DNA of 64,000 nucleotides from Longimicrobiales bacterium (GCA_028823235.1 JAPKBW010000005.1:1-64000); one strand, 5' to 3'. Numbered from the stretch's first letter, positions 34,116 to 43,741 are shown. The notes: a model not told the origin generated them from the letters alone. Numbers and translations: made by a program.

Positions 34116-36823
34116 TGGATGCTCGCCTCAACAAGGAGCGGTGTGACCATCTCGTGGCCATCGACCCGGAGCACGGCGTTGTAGGTGCCCGCCGGAACGA
34201 ATGCACGCCGTGAGAAACGACCAGACCCTTGGCCATCACCTCGGTCGAGGGACCATTCGACGCGATTCAGTCCGGCGCGGCCGCTCGCCGCGAGTGTCCT
34301 AATGACCTGGCCCGCCGTGTCCCGGATCTCAAGCGAGACCTCAGCTTCGGCTCCCAGCCAGTAGTGAACAAATGCACTCTGTGGCGCACCCCGTCCGAAT
34401 CCGCCGCGGCCCCCGGAGGGAAGGCGACCTCCCTCTCCTCCGAAGAGATGAACACTCTCGGCCAGCACTTCTGGAGTGAGTTGCTGAAGCTGACGCACAT
34501 CCAGAGCGAACATGCCCTGACCGTGTGTGGCAGCGATCATCAGGTCCTCTTCGGGATGAATCACCAGGTCGTGCACATACGTGCTGGGCATACCGTTGGA
34601 GAGTGCCTGCCAGCTATCTCCTCGATCGAGTGACACGTAGACCCCAACGTCAGTGCCCAGGTAGAGAACGTTGGCGTTCTTCGGGTCCTCTCGCAGAATG
34701 TTCACGGGCCCGAAGGGCACTCCGTCCGCCAGGCTTTCCCAGTGCTCGCCATAGTCCTCGGACCGCCAGACGTATGCCGCAAAATCATCATTTCGACGGC
34801 CGTTTTGCGTCACGTAAGCGGTCGACTCGCTGTATGCCGACGCGACGATCTCCGATGTGAAGCGATCTGCGTGAAGACCTGATGTGATCTCCTTCCACTC
34901 GGTCTCGGGATTCCGCATGACGTGGACGTGACCGTCGTCGGTCCCTGCGTAGAGCAGCCCTCTCGTGAGCGGTGACTCAGCCAGCGCAGTGATCGTCTGG
35001 AACTGGATATCCCCCATTCTGTCGACGTCGTTGCTCGACAGATCTGGGGAGAGCCTCTCCCAGTCATCGCCCTGATTCGTCGACCTGAAGACGTAGTTCA
35101 TCCCGTGGTATAACGTGTTCGGGTCATGCGGGGAGAGAATGAAATGAGCCAGCCACTGACCTCGGAGCGGCGGCTCTCCTGGATCCGGCAGTGGAACGAT
35201 CGATCGCGTCTCGTTGGTCTCGACGTTTGTGCGACTGAGGCTTCCGTAGAATCCAGTCGAGTAAACGATGGCCGGATCTCGCGGATCGATCGCATGGTGG
35301 CTCCCCTCACCGCCCGGGGCGCTCTGCCAGGTGACGGCAGGAATGGCCTGGCGACCGGCGCTGAGGTCGACGACGCCACGATACGACCCGTGGTCCTGAA
35401 TCGACCCGTACACCCTGAAGGGCGAGCCGAGGTCATGATTCACATTGAAGAAGGTCACCATCGGAAGCTCGACGAAGAACCTCCAGTTCTCGCCTCCGTC
35501 ATAAGACACATAGGCGCCCCCGTCGTTGTTGTTGACCATGTAATCCGAGTTGTTCGGATCGATGTAGAGGCCGTGATGGTCCACGTGCATTCCTAGGAGA
35601 CGCCGGTACGTCCGGCCACCGTCCTCGGACACATGGAGCTGCACGCCCATCACGTAGATCTTCTCAGCATCGTTGGGGTCGACCCGAATCTGACCGAAGA
35701 CCCAGCCGTAGGTCCCGCCGAGTCCCTCCATGTACTGGTTCTGCTCGCTGCGTTGCTGCCATGACTCCCCGCCATCGTCCGAGCGGAACACGGTGGCCCC
35801 GCGGATGACCCCACCTCGGGGACGCCCGTACGCATCGGTTGACCCGGCCGGCGCCTCGCGAGCGATCTCATAGTTGTCCACGAACGCATACACCGTCTCG
35901 GGCGAGGAACGTGCGATGTCGATTCCGATACGCCCGCGATACCTGGCCGCAGGAAGGCCTTCGTTGACCTCCCTCCAGCTCAACCCGCCATCCGTCGACT
36001 TCCACACGCCCGATCCCGTGAAGTCTTCGTCCGAGCCTGTGAACGCCGGTTCGTTCCGCGGATCGTTGAAGGCTGCACGCCGTCGCTGCCATGTCGCAGC
36101 ATAGAGGGTCTCTGGATCCTGCGGATGGATTACGAGGTCGATACCTCCGGTCATCTCGTCGACGAACAGGACCTTGTCCCAGCTTCGCCCACCATCGGCT
36201 GTCCTGTAGATGCCCCGATCCGGACTGTCCCGATACTCGTGCCCACCAGCCGCCACCCAGACGACGTCGGGATTCGTTGGATGCACGACGACCCGGGCAA
36301 TGGTCTGGGTTTCCGTAAGCCCCATGTGCGCCCAGCTCTCGCCTGCGTCTTCGGACTTGTATATACCAGACCCCGCGTGCGAGCTGCGGAAAATGTTGGC
36401 TTCTCCCGTACCGACCCACACCTGCGACGGAGCAGATGGGGCAATCGCGATGTCCCCGATGGAAGCAGTGACCTGGTCATCAAAGACGTTCTCCCATGTG
36501 ACACCCTCATTGCTCGTCTTCCAGACGCCGCCGGCAGCGCCCCCCACGTACATCGTGTAGGTATCGCCCCGGGGCTCGGCAACGGCGACATCCGTCACCC
36601 GCCCGCTGATGTTCGTCGGACCAAGGTGCTGCCAGGGCAGGGTTCCGAATGGAGACGCCTCCGTCAGTGCGCGGTGGGACTCGAAGCGATCCAGCCGCTC
36701 GGTCGCAGACATGCGCTCCACTTGGCCGACAGCAGGTGAGGTCACGACGACGAAAAGCGCAGTGACGAGCGAGGCACGGTAAAAGGATGCTTCTCCGGCG
36801 GTCGGCCGTCGCATTGATCTCAC
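34112..36823 (-). CDS. Secreted BNR-repeat/sortilin-type beta-propeller protein
   Basis: A 903-residue exported protein. A signal peptide (YRASLVTALFVVVTSPAVGQ) is followed by many Asp-box/BNR repeats of the form S-x-D-x-G-x-x-W (SNEGVTWENV, SEDAGESWAHM, DGGRSWDKV, SDDGGESWQQ, EDGGRTY). They would build one or two VPS10-like propellers. The last about 100 residues are a beta-domain (VSLEIRDTAGQVIRTL ... GLNRVEWSLDRGDG) like FlgD/Por-type C-terminal Ig folds. Such proteins are often called glycosyl hydrolases, but no catalytic site is established. The start is GTG 36823 or ATG 36814. First gene of the cyclophilin-NamZ unit. Confidence 0.85.
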   Translation of the reverse strand: MRSMRRPTAGEASFYRASLVTALFVVVTSPAVGQVERMSATERLDRFESHRALTEASPFGTLPWQHLGPTNISGRVTDVAVAEPRGDTYTMYVGGAAGGVWKTSNEGVTWENVFDDQVTASIGDIAIAPSAPSQVWVGTGEANIFRSSHAGSGIYKSEDAGESWAHMGLTETQTIARVVVHPTNPDVVWVAAGGHEYRDSPDRGIYRTADGGRSWDKVLFVDEMTGGIDLVIHPQDPETLYAATWQRRRAAFNDPRNEPAFTGSDEDFTGSGVWKSTDGGLSWREVNEGLPAARYRGRIGIDIARSSPETVYAFVDNYEIAREAPAGSTDAYGRPRGGVIRGATVFRSDDGGESWQQRSEQNQYMEGLGGTYGWVFGQIRVDPNDAEKIYVMGVQLHVSEDGGRTYRRLLGMHVDHHGLYIDPNNSDYMVNNNDGGAYVSYDGGENWRFFVELPMVTFFNVNHDLGSPFRVYGSIQDHGSYRGVVDLSAGRQAIPAVTWQSAPGGEGSHHAIDPRDPAIVYSTGFYGSLSRTNVETNETRSIVPLPDPGEPPLRGQWLAHFILSPHDPNTLYHGMNYVFRSTNQGDDWERLSPDLSSNDVDRMGDIQFQTITALAESPLTRGLLYAGTDDGHVHVMRNPETEWKEITSGLHADRFTSEIVASAYSESTAYVTQNGRRNDDFAAYVWRSEDYGEHWESLADGVPFGPVNILREDPKNANVLYLGTDVGVYVSLDRGDSWQALSNGMPSTYVHDLVIHPEEDLMIAATHGQGMFALDVRQLQQLTPEVLAESVHLFGGEGGRLPSGGRGGFGRGAPQSAFVHYWLGAEAEVSLEIRDTAGQVIRTLAASGRAGLNRVEWSLDRGDGQGSGRFSRRAFVPAGTYNAVLRVDGHEMVTPLLVEASIQ

Positions 36824-36938
36824 GAGCTCAGTCCAGTCGAATCGGCCACCTCTGAATGTGTGCTCAGCGGCGACCGGACCTGTTGGTGTGCGTGGACGCC
36901 GAAGCTAATGAGCGGCAACACGCTCCGGCCAGAAGGAC

Positions 36939-38657
36939 CTAGTTTCGCCCCACCTCAAGCACTCTGAGCTGCCCGGTTTCGTAGTCGGGGATCTGTACTT
37001 CATAGTTCTCTGACTCCGAGTCCGACGTCGCTGCGTAAAGTCGCATGCGAATATTCGCCGGGACGCCGCAAAAGCGGAAGAAGCCGGTCTCACTGGCAGA
37101 GGTTTCGAAGCCGTCCGACGTCTCCGTCAAACCCGCGATATCACCATCCCTTGGGTTGATGCCACCTCCACCCATGACATTGTATCCGGTCCAGCTCACG
37201 CGCACGGTCGCACCTGGGACGGGGCGGCCTCGCGCGTCAACGACCGTCCCTGCGAGCAGAACCGATCTCTCGTTCCGCTCGATGCCCCGGCACGCTTCAA
37301 ACAGCACATCCCCAATCGAAGGCATGTGGTATTCCAGTGCGGCGACTTCCCCACGAATGACGTCCTGAGTAACGGGCTCCGGGATGTAGCCGGCCTGCGC
37401 AAGGAGCCTGTCGACAAAGCGGACCTGATACCGCCCCTCGGTCAGGCCAATAATGCTGAATTCACCCAAGGCGTTCGAGAAGACCTCCTGGTTCGACCCA
37501 ACGACACCGATGCGAACACCGGCAAGCACGGCACCGATACTATCCAGAACGACGCCCTCTATACCTCCGGTCTCCGCACGCTGTCCCAGACTGCGGCCGC
37601 CGGCTTCACGGACCTCGAGTACAAGTCCACCCGTCTGGTGATACTGCGCGATGTAGGGGCGTGGTCGGCCCTCGAAGTCGGTCTGGGTGGTCATGATGGG
37701 CATCCGAATCCACCACTCTGGCACGATCCAGCTCCCGTCAGGCATCCGGCGAAAATCAACCCGGCCACCAACCTCGTCCGATGTCATCTCAGGATCGAGG
37801 TACCGGTACTGATATTCGAGCCACCGAAGCTCGGCCGTCTCAGGGTCGAGCCACATGGTCCCCGCGATGTCCGGAACACGCTTGGTCTCGCCAGTCGGCT
37901 CGAACCCCAAACCGATCTCGCCCGCCTCACTCCTCCCACTTCTGTGCATCTTAAAGCAGTGAGTGTCGAGGAAGAAGTCCGATAGGAGAACGGTAGCATC
38001 CGGGGCGTAGTAGACGAACTCGCGGCCATCGCGCTGGACGAAGCCATTCATGGCCAGGTCCTCAGCCGGCCGACTCTCGAAGGGCGTGCTCATGTACCCA
38101 TCTCGGCTACTCTGATCTTCGCTAAGTATGACGCCTGATCCTCGGTCGATCCGCCGGTCGTAGCGCATAGTCTCGTAGCGGTACGCGCCTCGTTGGTCCG
38201 TCAGAGCCGCGGCTTCCAGCGCCTTTCGGGCCTCATCCCAAACCGTGGCAACGAGCAATCCCTCTCCGTCCGGGCGAATTTCGCAGCGACCGGAATCGAG
38301 CTCGACCTCGATTCCTTCGAGCTGAATTGCACTCGATTGGAGACGCAATTCCTCGGTAATCGTCGCTCCAGCTGAAACCGAGAACATTGCGGTTTCAGCT
38401 GTAGCCATGCCGATCATCTCAGCCCGGACGATGTAGCTACCCGCTGGTATATTTATAAAGAGGGCCCTGCCCCGTTCATCTGTCAGGGCATTTTTCGCCA
38501 TCTTGCCAGACCCATCGACCAGGTAAGAGATGGCCCCTACCATCGGCTCCGACCCCTCCGCGTTCATCACCCGGATGAGCACCGTCTGGGCGGAGCCAAC
38601 GCCCGGTAACATGACGAGCGCCACGGTAAGACTGAGGAGGAGACGAAAAAAATTCAT
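36939..38657 (-). CDS. Secreted protein with carboxypeptidase-regulatory-like domains
   Basis: A 572-residue exported protein with a signal peptide (MNFFRLLLSLTVALVMLPGVGSAQ). Three CarboxypepD_reg/CNA-B-like beta-sandwiches can be seen: residues about 25-115 (VGAISYLVDGSGKMAKNALTDERG), about 370-440 (GIEGVVLDSIGAVLAGVRIGVVGS) and about 465-572 (LAGTVVDARGRPVPGATVRVSW). Between them a region resembles outer-membrane surface domains. No TonB box, barrel or metallopeptidase site is visible. I prefer the ATG at 38657; 38732 would put 25 residues before the signal. The function is unknown, probably in surface binding or adhesion. Confidence 0.75.
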   Translation of the reverse strand: MNFFRLLLSLTVALVMLPGVGSAQTVLIRVMNAEGSEPMVGAISYLVDGSGKMAKNALTDERGRALFINIPAGSYIVRAEMIGMATAETAMFSVSAGATITEELRLQSSAIQLEGIEVELDSGRCEIRPDGEGLLVATVWDEARKALEAAALTDQRGAYRYETMRYDRRIDRGSGVILSEDQSSRDGYMSTPFESRPAEDLAMNGFVQRDGREFVYYAPDATVLLSDFFLDTHCFKMHRSGRSEAGEIGLGFEPTGETKRVPDIAGTMWLDPETAELRWLEYQYRYLDPEMTSDEVGGRVDFRRMPDGSWIVPEWWIRMPIMTTQTDFEGRPRPYIAQYHQTGGLVLEVREAGGRSLGQRAETGGIEGVVLDSIGAVLAGVRIGVVGSNQEVFSNALGEFSIIGLTEGRYQVRFVDRLLAQAGYIPEPVTQDVIRGEVAALEYHMPSIGDVLFEACRGIERNERSVLLAGTVVDARGRPVPGATVRVSWTGYNVMGGGGINPRDGDIAGLTETSDGFETSASETGFFRFCGVPANIRMRLYAATSDSESENYEVQIPDYETGQLRVLEVGRN

Positions 38658-38974
38658 CGGACGTGGATGGTCAGAAACATGGGTGCTTCTTGATACGGAC
38701 ATCAGGGTTCTCGGTTCCGCTGCACCACACAACCCTCTATGCAGGCGCCTCGATTGTCACGCTTAGACTCGGCATTGGAGGCACGATCGCGGTCACCTCA
38801 CTGGCCATGAAGATCCTGCAGCTTTTCCCTTCCTGGACGCTCAGAATCTGGTTGCGGGGTGGGAAACATGCCAAGGCGTCCGCCGATCGGTCGCGCCGGC
38901 GAACTACCTTGCCTGGAATAGAATCCGTTGTGCCGGTGGGTCAGGCCCGCCGGCACAACGGATATTAGTTCAGA
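38658..38974. other. Intergenic stretch with a hairpin and no certain gene
   Basis: About 317 bases between the carboxypeptidase-regulatory gene and the remnant at 38975. A minus-strand frame reading RNQILSVQEGKSCRIF and ASEVTAIVPPMPSLSVTIEAP looks protein-like but has no start or named family. It may be more of the remnant gene next door. Promoter signals for 38657 should lie here, but I could not fix them. Confidence 0.3.
38923..38963. terminator. 14-bp perfect hairpin, probable terminator
   Basis: ATCCGTTGTGCCGG (38923-38936) and CCGGCACAACGGAT (38950-38963) are perfect inverted copies around a 13-base loop that can add three G-C pairs (GGG/CCC). There is no long T-run on either side, so it may act as a factor-assisted terminator or processing site after the M20 peptidase unit on the minus strand. 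Confidence 0.55.
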
Positions 38975-39097
38975 TCAGCAAATGTCGAAGCCGAGGTGCG
39001 CCTGAACCGTGAACGCCCTGTCCCTGTGCTTGAATCGGCGTCGAGAGTGCCGCCGTTAGCGCAACCGCTGCCCCAAGGCGCGCCTCATCGTCTTCAT
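38975..39097 (-). pseudogene. Remnant of a small exported protein, two compensating frameshifts
   Basis: The ATG at 39097 overlaps the M20 peptidase stop (ATGA). Joining frames gives MKTMRRALG, then AVALTAALSTPIQAQ, then DRAFTVQAHLGFDIC before TGA. That is a complete signal peptide and the first strand of an outer-membrane or secreted beta-protein. The first shift avoids an in-frame TAA (CGC TAA), and the second restores the starting frame. The product ends after about 40 residues, and the rest of the gene is missing or unrecognisable. Confidence 0.5.
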
Positions 39098-40542
39098 TGT
39101 GCAATCCCGCCTCCGCTAAGCGCCTTTACCAAGCGATAGAGGAATTCTTGTCCCTCGTAGAAGTGCTCGATCAAAATGCGTTCATCCTGACCATGAGCTC
39201 GGACGTCGTCCATTTCTCCAAAGATGCCACTGACGCCGTACACCGGGATGCCAGCGCGGCGCAGGTAGAGGCCGTCGGTCGCTCCGGTCGACATGATCGG
39301 GAGCACCCTGACGCCAGGCCACATCTGCTCCGTAACCCTCTCAATCGGCCCGAGAACCTCAGCCGTCAGCGGCGAGGGGGGGCTCGGCCGGGCCTGCCCC
39401 TGCGCAACGACCTCCACATCGAATGGCGCGGCGATCTCCTGCAGACTCGCCTGCACATCTTCCGGGTCGTGGGTCGGGAAGATCCGGCAGTTGACCGTGG
39501 CTTCGGCGAGCTGAGGCAGAGCGTTGCCCGCATGCCCACCTGAAAGCAACGTGGCAACGCATGTGGTGCGCAGCCTTGAGTTATATCCAGGCTCCTCGGC
39601 CAGAACGGCCAATGCCTGCTGATCTGCCGGATTCTCCACAATGCGTCGCATCGCCTCACCCATCTCACCACCCACGATATCGGCGGAGCCTACGAAAAAC
39701 GCCTCCGAGATCTCGTGCATCATGACCGGGAATCCGAAGTCCTGCACCGCCAACAATGCGGACGACAGGTCGTAGATCGCATTCTTCCGGACGGGCAGCG
39801 ATGAGTGTCCTCCGGGGTTCGTCCCACGGAACGTGAACGACTGGAATTTCTTCTCGGCGGCCTGAACGTTGTTCGAGATACGACGTCCGTCCTTCGCCAT
39901 CCCGCCCCCGCCCTCATTCAGCGCATACGCAGCGTCGATGAGTTCAGGGTGTTCAGCAAGAAGAAATGCAACGCCATTATTGCCACCACCCTCCTCGTCG
40001 GCCGTCAGCGCCACGACGATATCGCGATCGGGCACGAAGCCTTCCTGCTTCATGCGAATGAAGTTCGCGGCATAGATGGCGGCTTCGTCCTTATCGTCCG
40101 TCACGCCTCGACCGTAGTAGTACCCGTCGCGCTCGGTGAAGGCGAAGGGGTCGAGATTGCTGCTCCAGTCCTCTGGGAGCGCCTCGACCACATCGATGTG
40201 AGCCAGAAGCAGAATCGGCTTCAACGAGCTGTCTCGACCCCGGTAGCGCGCCACGAGGTTTCCCTTCGTCGGAGCTTCCGCGGGCCATAGAACGTGAACG
40301 TCTTCGTCCGGAAAACCGGCCGCGAGCAGATGACGTTCGAGCGCCTGAGCTGCCAGCGTATTGTTCCCGCGATCGGACGCCGTCGTGTTGATCTCAATGA
40401 GTTCGGAAAAGATCTCCCGAGCGAGATCCATATACTCCGAGGGGGGCAGCGTCTGTGATTGAGCGGTGGCAGGTACCACTGCGAGTAGAGCTGAACACAG
40501 AGCGATCCACAGAATCGCAAGTTTACTCGTGATCTTGGTCAT
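39094..40542 (-). CDS. Secreted M20/M25/M40-family metallopeptidase
   Basis: A 482-residue exported amidohydrolase-type peptidase with a signal peptide (LAILWIALCSALLAVVPATAQ). The M20 di-zinc motifs are present: LLAHIDVV (His-x-Asp), YYGRGVTDDKDEAA, LTADEEGGGNNGVAFL (catalytic Glu-Glu) and GTNPGGHSSLPVRKNA in the dimerisation domain. GATDGLYLRRAGIPVYGVSG carries late zinc-site residues. It should cleave dipeptides or acylated amino acids in the periplasm. I use the ATG at 40542; an ATG at 40578 would add 12 residues before the signal. Its stop overlaps the start of a decayed exported gene. Confidence 0.88.
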   Translation of the reverse strand: MTKITSKLAILWIALCSALLAVVPATAQSQTLPPSEYMDLAREIFSELIEINTTASDRGNNTLAAQALERHLLAAGFPDEDVHVLWPAEAPTKGNLVARYRGRDSSLKPILLLAHIDVVEALPEDWSSNLDPFAFTERDGYYYGRGVTDDKDEAAIYAANFIRMKQEGFVPDRDIVVALTADEEGGGNNGVAFLLAEHPELIDAAYALNEGGGGMAKDGRRISNNVQAAEKKFQSFTFRGTNPGGHSSLPVRKNAIYDLSSALLAVQDFGFPVMMHEISEAFFVGSADIVGGEMGEAMRRIVENPADQQALAVLAEEPGYNSRLRTTCVATLLSGGHAGNALPQLAEATVNCRIFPTHDPEDVQASLQEIAAPFDVEVVAQGQARPSPPSPLTAEVLGPIERVTEQMWPGVRVLPIMSTGATDGLYLRRAGIPVYGVSGIFGEMDDVRAHGQDERILIEHFYEGQEFLYRLVKALSGGGIAQ

Positions 40543-40596
40543 GAAAGTCGTTCCACTGAAGAAATTCGCTGTTCCCACCCCTTCATGCAGCTCCGC

Positions 40597-41157
40597 TCAC
40601 GGCACCCATGTGGTAAAGTCCGCCGCGCTCTGTCGGGATTTCGGCGCCGGCATATCGGCCGGTTCGCCAAGACTGATCGTTGCCACGATACGCTCGCCCT
40701 CGCCTGCGCCGACGGCCGATCGACCGTTCGGGTCATCCATGATCGCGCCAGTCTTTACATGTGTTCCAAGGCCCATCGCGCACGCCGCGAGACAGAGGTT
40801 CTGAATCGCCATATACGTCGCGGCGTAATCCTCTTCGAGGATCTCCGGATTCTCGTCGCGCATCATGCTGACGGCCAGCATGGCGGGAAGAGCGCAATGC
40901 GTCGCCGAGACCTTCTCCACCACGTCCTGAGCAGCTTGAGGATCCTCGACTCGTTTCGCCTTTCGGAGCCCAAGCGCATGGCCGTACGCCGCGCGCGCTT
41001 CGGGGCCGAGGACATAGAAACGCCACGGCTCAGTCATGCGGTGGTTCGGCGCCAGGACGGCCATCGACAGCATCTGCTTAATGGACTCTTCGGAAATGGC
41101 TCGGTCGGTGAACCTCTTGATCGAGCGACGAGCTGTGATGGCGTCGAAAATATCCAT
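40597..41157 (-). CDS. Nitroreductase-family flavoprotein
   Basis: A 186-residue FMN-dependent oxidoreductase. AITARRSIKRFTDRAI is the N-terminal FMN phosphate-binding motif. LAPNHRMTEPWRFYVL resembles the putative NAD(P)H nitroreductase YdjA branch (SAPNH-x-x-x-P-W-x-F). The mid-region ATYMAIQNLCLAACAMGLGTHVKTGA gives the helix that packs on FMN, and ISLGEPA closes the fold. The natural substrate is unknown; such short members reduce nitro compounds or quinones. It stands 54 bases upstream of the M20 gene on the same strand and is divergent from the amino-acid permease. Confidence 0.88.
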   Translation of the reverse strand: MDIFDAITARRSIKRFTDRAISEESIKQMLSMAVLAPNHRMTEPWRFYVLGPEARAAYGHALGLRKAKRVEDPQAAQDVVEKVSATHCALPAMLAVSMMRDENPEILEEDYAATYMAIQNLCLAACAMGLGTHVKTGAIMDDPNGRSAVGAGEGERIVATISLGEPADMPAPKSRQSAADFTTWVP

Positions 41158-41280
41158 GCAGTCTGAGTCCAGTCATGTTGAGATACGGGAGGGTAAGGTT
41201 GCCAATCTGCAGGGAGCGCCCCGACTGGAAAAGTCGCCGACCGTCACCTACTGTCGCCCATCCCGATTCGAGGAGTAACT
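41158..41280. promoter_or_regulatory. Divergent promoter region, nitroreductase / permease
   Basis: These 123 bases hold the promoters of both divergent genes. GAGGAG at 41268-41273 is the ribosome site for the GTG at 41281. A CGACT-GGAAA-AGTCG stem-loop near 41222-41236 could be a small operator or leader fold. No clear -35/-10 pair was found. Confidence 0.35.
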
Positions 41281-42633
41281 GTGTCGTTCCGCAAGGAGCT
41301 GGGCCGCTTCGATACGGCGATGGTTGTCGTCGGCGGAATTATCGGTGCGGGGATCTTCATCAATCCCTATATCGTCGCGCAGCGACTCGACTCCCCGGCC
41401 CTGGTCATGGCCGCGTGGATCGCCGGCGGAGTCGTAGCTCTGGCCGGTGCACTCACCTTCGCGGAACTGGGTACGCTCTTCCCTAAGGCTGGCGGACACT
41501 ACGCCTACCTGCGGACCGCCTACCACCCACTGGCAGGATTCCTCTATGGATGGGGCCTTCTGCTGATGATCGAAGGTGGAGCCATCGCGGCGGTCGGGAT
41601 CACCTTCGCGGAGTACACACTCCGCCTCGTCGGCAGGCCTGAAACGGATGGTCGCGTGCTGACCGCATTGGCCATCGCCGTCGTCGCCGCGATCAACTAC
41701 GTCGGGGTGAAGCCGGGAAGCAGGGTGCTCAACACATTCGTAGTCCTCAAATTGCTCCCACTCGGACTGCTCATTGGAGCGGGCCTGTTCCTCCCGCTCG
41801 GCGCGGAGGCACCCGGAGCTGTCGGAGCGGTGACCGGCAGCGGCGCCACGGGCGACCCGCCGCTACTTCTCTTTGCGTTTGGGGCGGCGATGATTCCCGT
41901 GATGTTCTCCTATGGTGGATGGCAGAATGCCAACTACGTCGCCGAGGAGATGAAGGACCCGGTCCGGGACCTCCCGATCGGACTACTGGCCGGGACCGGC
42001 CTGGTCGTAGTCGTCTACGGCCTCGTGAACGTCGTCTACCTGCGAACGCTGGGGCACGCCGGATTGGCGGCCACTCAGACGCCGGCGTCCGACGCGGCGC
42101 GGCTCCTGTTCGGAGACACTGGCGATAATCTGATTACGCTGGGCATCGCCGTATCCACGTTCGGATTCCTCAATCTCACCATGCTTGCACCGACACGAGT
42201 GTACTACGCCATGGCGAGGGACGGACTCTTTCCGGAGAGCGTCGCTCGACTCCACCCCAGATTCGCCACGCCGTCCGTGGCAATTGTGATCCAGTCCGTA
42301 TGGGCAGTCGTGCTGGTCTTCACCGGGACCTACGGCCAGCTCGTCGACTACGTCGTGTCGGCGGACTGGATCTTCTTCGGAGCCGCGGGCGCGAGCCTGT
42401 TCGTGTTCCGGCGGAAATTCCCACTGGAGGATCGAGCCGAAGGCGTGTTTGTCACGCCACTCTATCCACTCGTCCCGGGCTTATTCGTTGCGGTGTCCAT
42501 TCTGATCGTGGCCAGCGTCCTGTGGACGAACCCGGTGCGATCCGGTATCGGACTCGGCCTGCTCGCGGCCGGGGTGCCCGCTTACCTTTTCTGGAGTAGC
42601 CGGATCCAGCCCTCTTCGGGACACTCGGAATGA
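41281..42633 (+). CDS. APC-superfamily amino-acid permease
   Basis: A 450-residue transporter with about 12 membrane segments. TM1 carries VVGGIIGAGIFINPYIVA, the unwound glycine-rich helix that binds the amino-acid backbone. LTFAELGTLFPKAGGHYAYLRTAYHP is the TM2/TM3 signature, and FSYGGWQNANYVAEEMKDPVRDLP is the TM6 region. The LAT/yeast-type pattern suggests uptake or exchange of a neutral amino acid. The gene starts at GTG and its stop overlaps the aminotransferase start by 4 bases (ATGA), so transport and transamination of the same amino acid are probably linked. Confidence 0.9.
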   Translation: MSFRKELGRFDTAMVVVGGIIGAGIFINPYIVAQRLDSPALVMAAWIAGGVVALAGALTFAELGTLFPKAGGHYAYLRTAYHPLAGFLYGWGLLLMIEGGAIAAVGITFAEYTLRLVGRPETDGRVLTALAIAVVAAINYVGVKPGSRVLNTFVVLKLLPLGLLIGAGLFLPLGAEAPGAVGAVTGSGATGDPPLLLFAFGAAMIPVMFSYGGWQNANYVAEEMKDPVRDLPIGLLAGTGLVVVVYGLVNVVYLRTLGHAGLAATQTPASDAARLLFGDTGDNLITLGIAVSTFGFLNLTMLAPTRVYYAMARDGLFPESVARLHPRFATPSVAIVIQSVWAVVLVFTGTYGQLVDYVVSADWIFFGAAGASLFVFRRKFPLEDRAEGVFVTPLYPLVPGLFVAVSILIVASVLWTNPVRSGIGLGLLAAGVPAYLFWSSRIQPSSGHSE

Positions 42634-43736
42634 GCGACAGCAGTTGGCCCACCACCTGGGCGCCCTACATGACCTGGTCGAAGCATCATTCGAAGGCATC
42701 CTGTGACCTGACCGGATCGAATCTCCTGCCGTGTACACTGGACGAGCTTCCCGGGGCCCGGGAGGCCATGGATCTTTATGGTCGAAACGACGACGGGTGG
42801 CCACCGCTCGTGCGTGCGATCGCGACCCGCTACGGCGTCGACGAGGCCCAAGTCGGAACAGGGCCGGGGGCATCGGGCGCGAACTTCTTGGCACTCGCGG
42901 CTCTGCTACGCCCGGGCGACACGCTGCTCGCTGAGTGGCCGGGGTACGACCCACACATGGGTGCAGCGCGTTTTCTAGGAGCTCAGGTCAACACCTTCGA
43001 GCGCGGATGGGCACAGGACTTCAGCCTCGATCCAGCTCAGGTTGAGGCAGCTCTCACGAGTGATACCAAGGCCATTATTCTGACGAATCTACACAACCCA
43101 TCGGGCGTGTACGCCGAGCCTGAAGCCTTGAGCGCAGTGGGTGATCTCGCGCGCTCCGTCGGTGCGAAGGTCATCGTCGACGAGGTCTATCTCGACGCCC
43201 TCGAGGGTGTAGAGCAGTCACCGGCCGCCACCCGAGATGACGTCTTTATTTCGACGAACAGCCTCACCAAGTCCTACGGCCTCGCCGGAGTTCGCGTTGG
43301 ATGGATGTTGGCAGATCCTGAGACGACGGAGCGTGCGCTGCGTATCCGCGATGTGGTCGACGCAGTCGGATCGATTCCCTCTGAAACGATCGGGGTCCTG
43401 GCCTTTCAGCATCTCGACGCGCTTCTGGATCGAGCACGGGGCATCCTCGGACCGGGAGCGACTCTGTTTCGGACCTTCGTCGAAGGACGCGACGAGCTCG
43501 AATGGGTTCCTCCCTTGGGCGGATCGGTCGGGTTTCCAAGACTTAAGGGCGCCACAGATGCTACTCCGTTCGTCGACATGGCCATGTCCGACTTCGATGT
43601 GGGGGTGACGCCTGGGAGATTCTTCGGCGCTCGCGAGCACTTCCGTGTTGCCGTCGCCGGGGAGTACGAAGTGCTGGAACGGGGTCTGGTGGCCTTGGGC
43701 CAGGCGCTGGACCAATGGAGTGACCGAGGCGCCTGA
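42630..43736 (+). CDS. PLP-dependent class I/II aminotransferase
   Basis: A 368-residue fold-type I aminotransferase. GPGASGANFLALAALLRPGD binds the cofactor phosphate, ILTNLHNPSGV carries the conserved Asn-Pro, KVIVDEVYLDA holds the Asp that pairs with the PLP ring nitrogen, and TNSLTKSYGLAGVRVGW contains the Schiff-base lysine. The sequence is somewhat short and lacks a recognisable substrate signature, so I cannot choose between alanine, aspartate or aromatic types. It is coupled to the permease gene and converges on a small membrane-protein gene with only 5 bases between. Confidence 0.87.
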   Translation: MSDSSWPTTWAPYMTWSKHHSKASCDLTGSNLLPCTLDELPGAREAMDLYGRNDDGWPPLVRAIATRYGVDEAQVGTGPGASGANFLALAALLRPGDTLLAEWPGYDPHMGAARFLGAQVNTFERGWAQDFSLDPAQVEAALTSDTKAIILTNLHNPSGVYAEPEALSAVGDLARSVGAKVIVDEVYLDALEGVEQSPAATRDDVFISTNSLTKSYGLAGVRVGWMLADPETTERALRIRDVVDAVGSIPSETIGVLAFQHLDALLDRARGILGPGATLFRTFVEGRDELEWVPPLGGSVGFPRLKGATDATPFVDMAMSDFDVGVTPGRFFGAREHFRVAVAGEYEVLERGLVALGQALDQWSDRGA

Positions 43737-43741
43737 GGACG

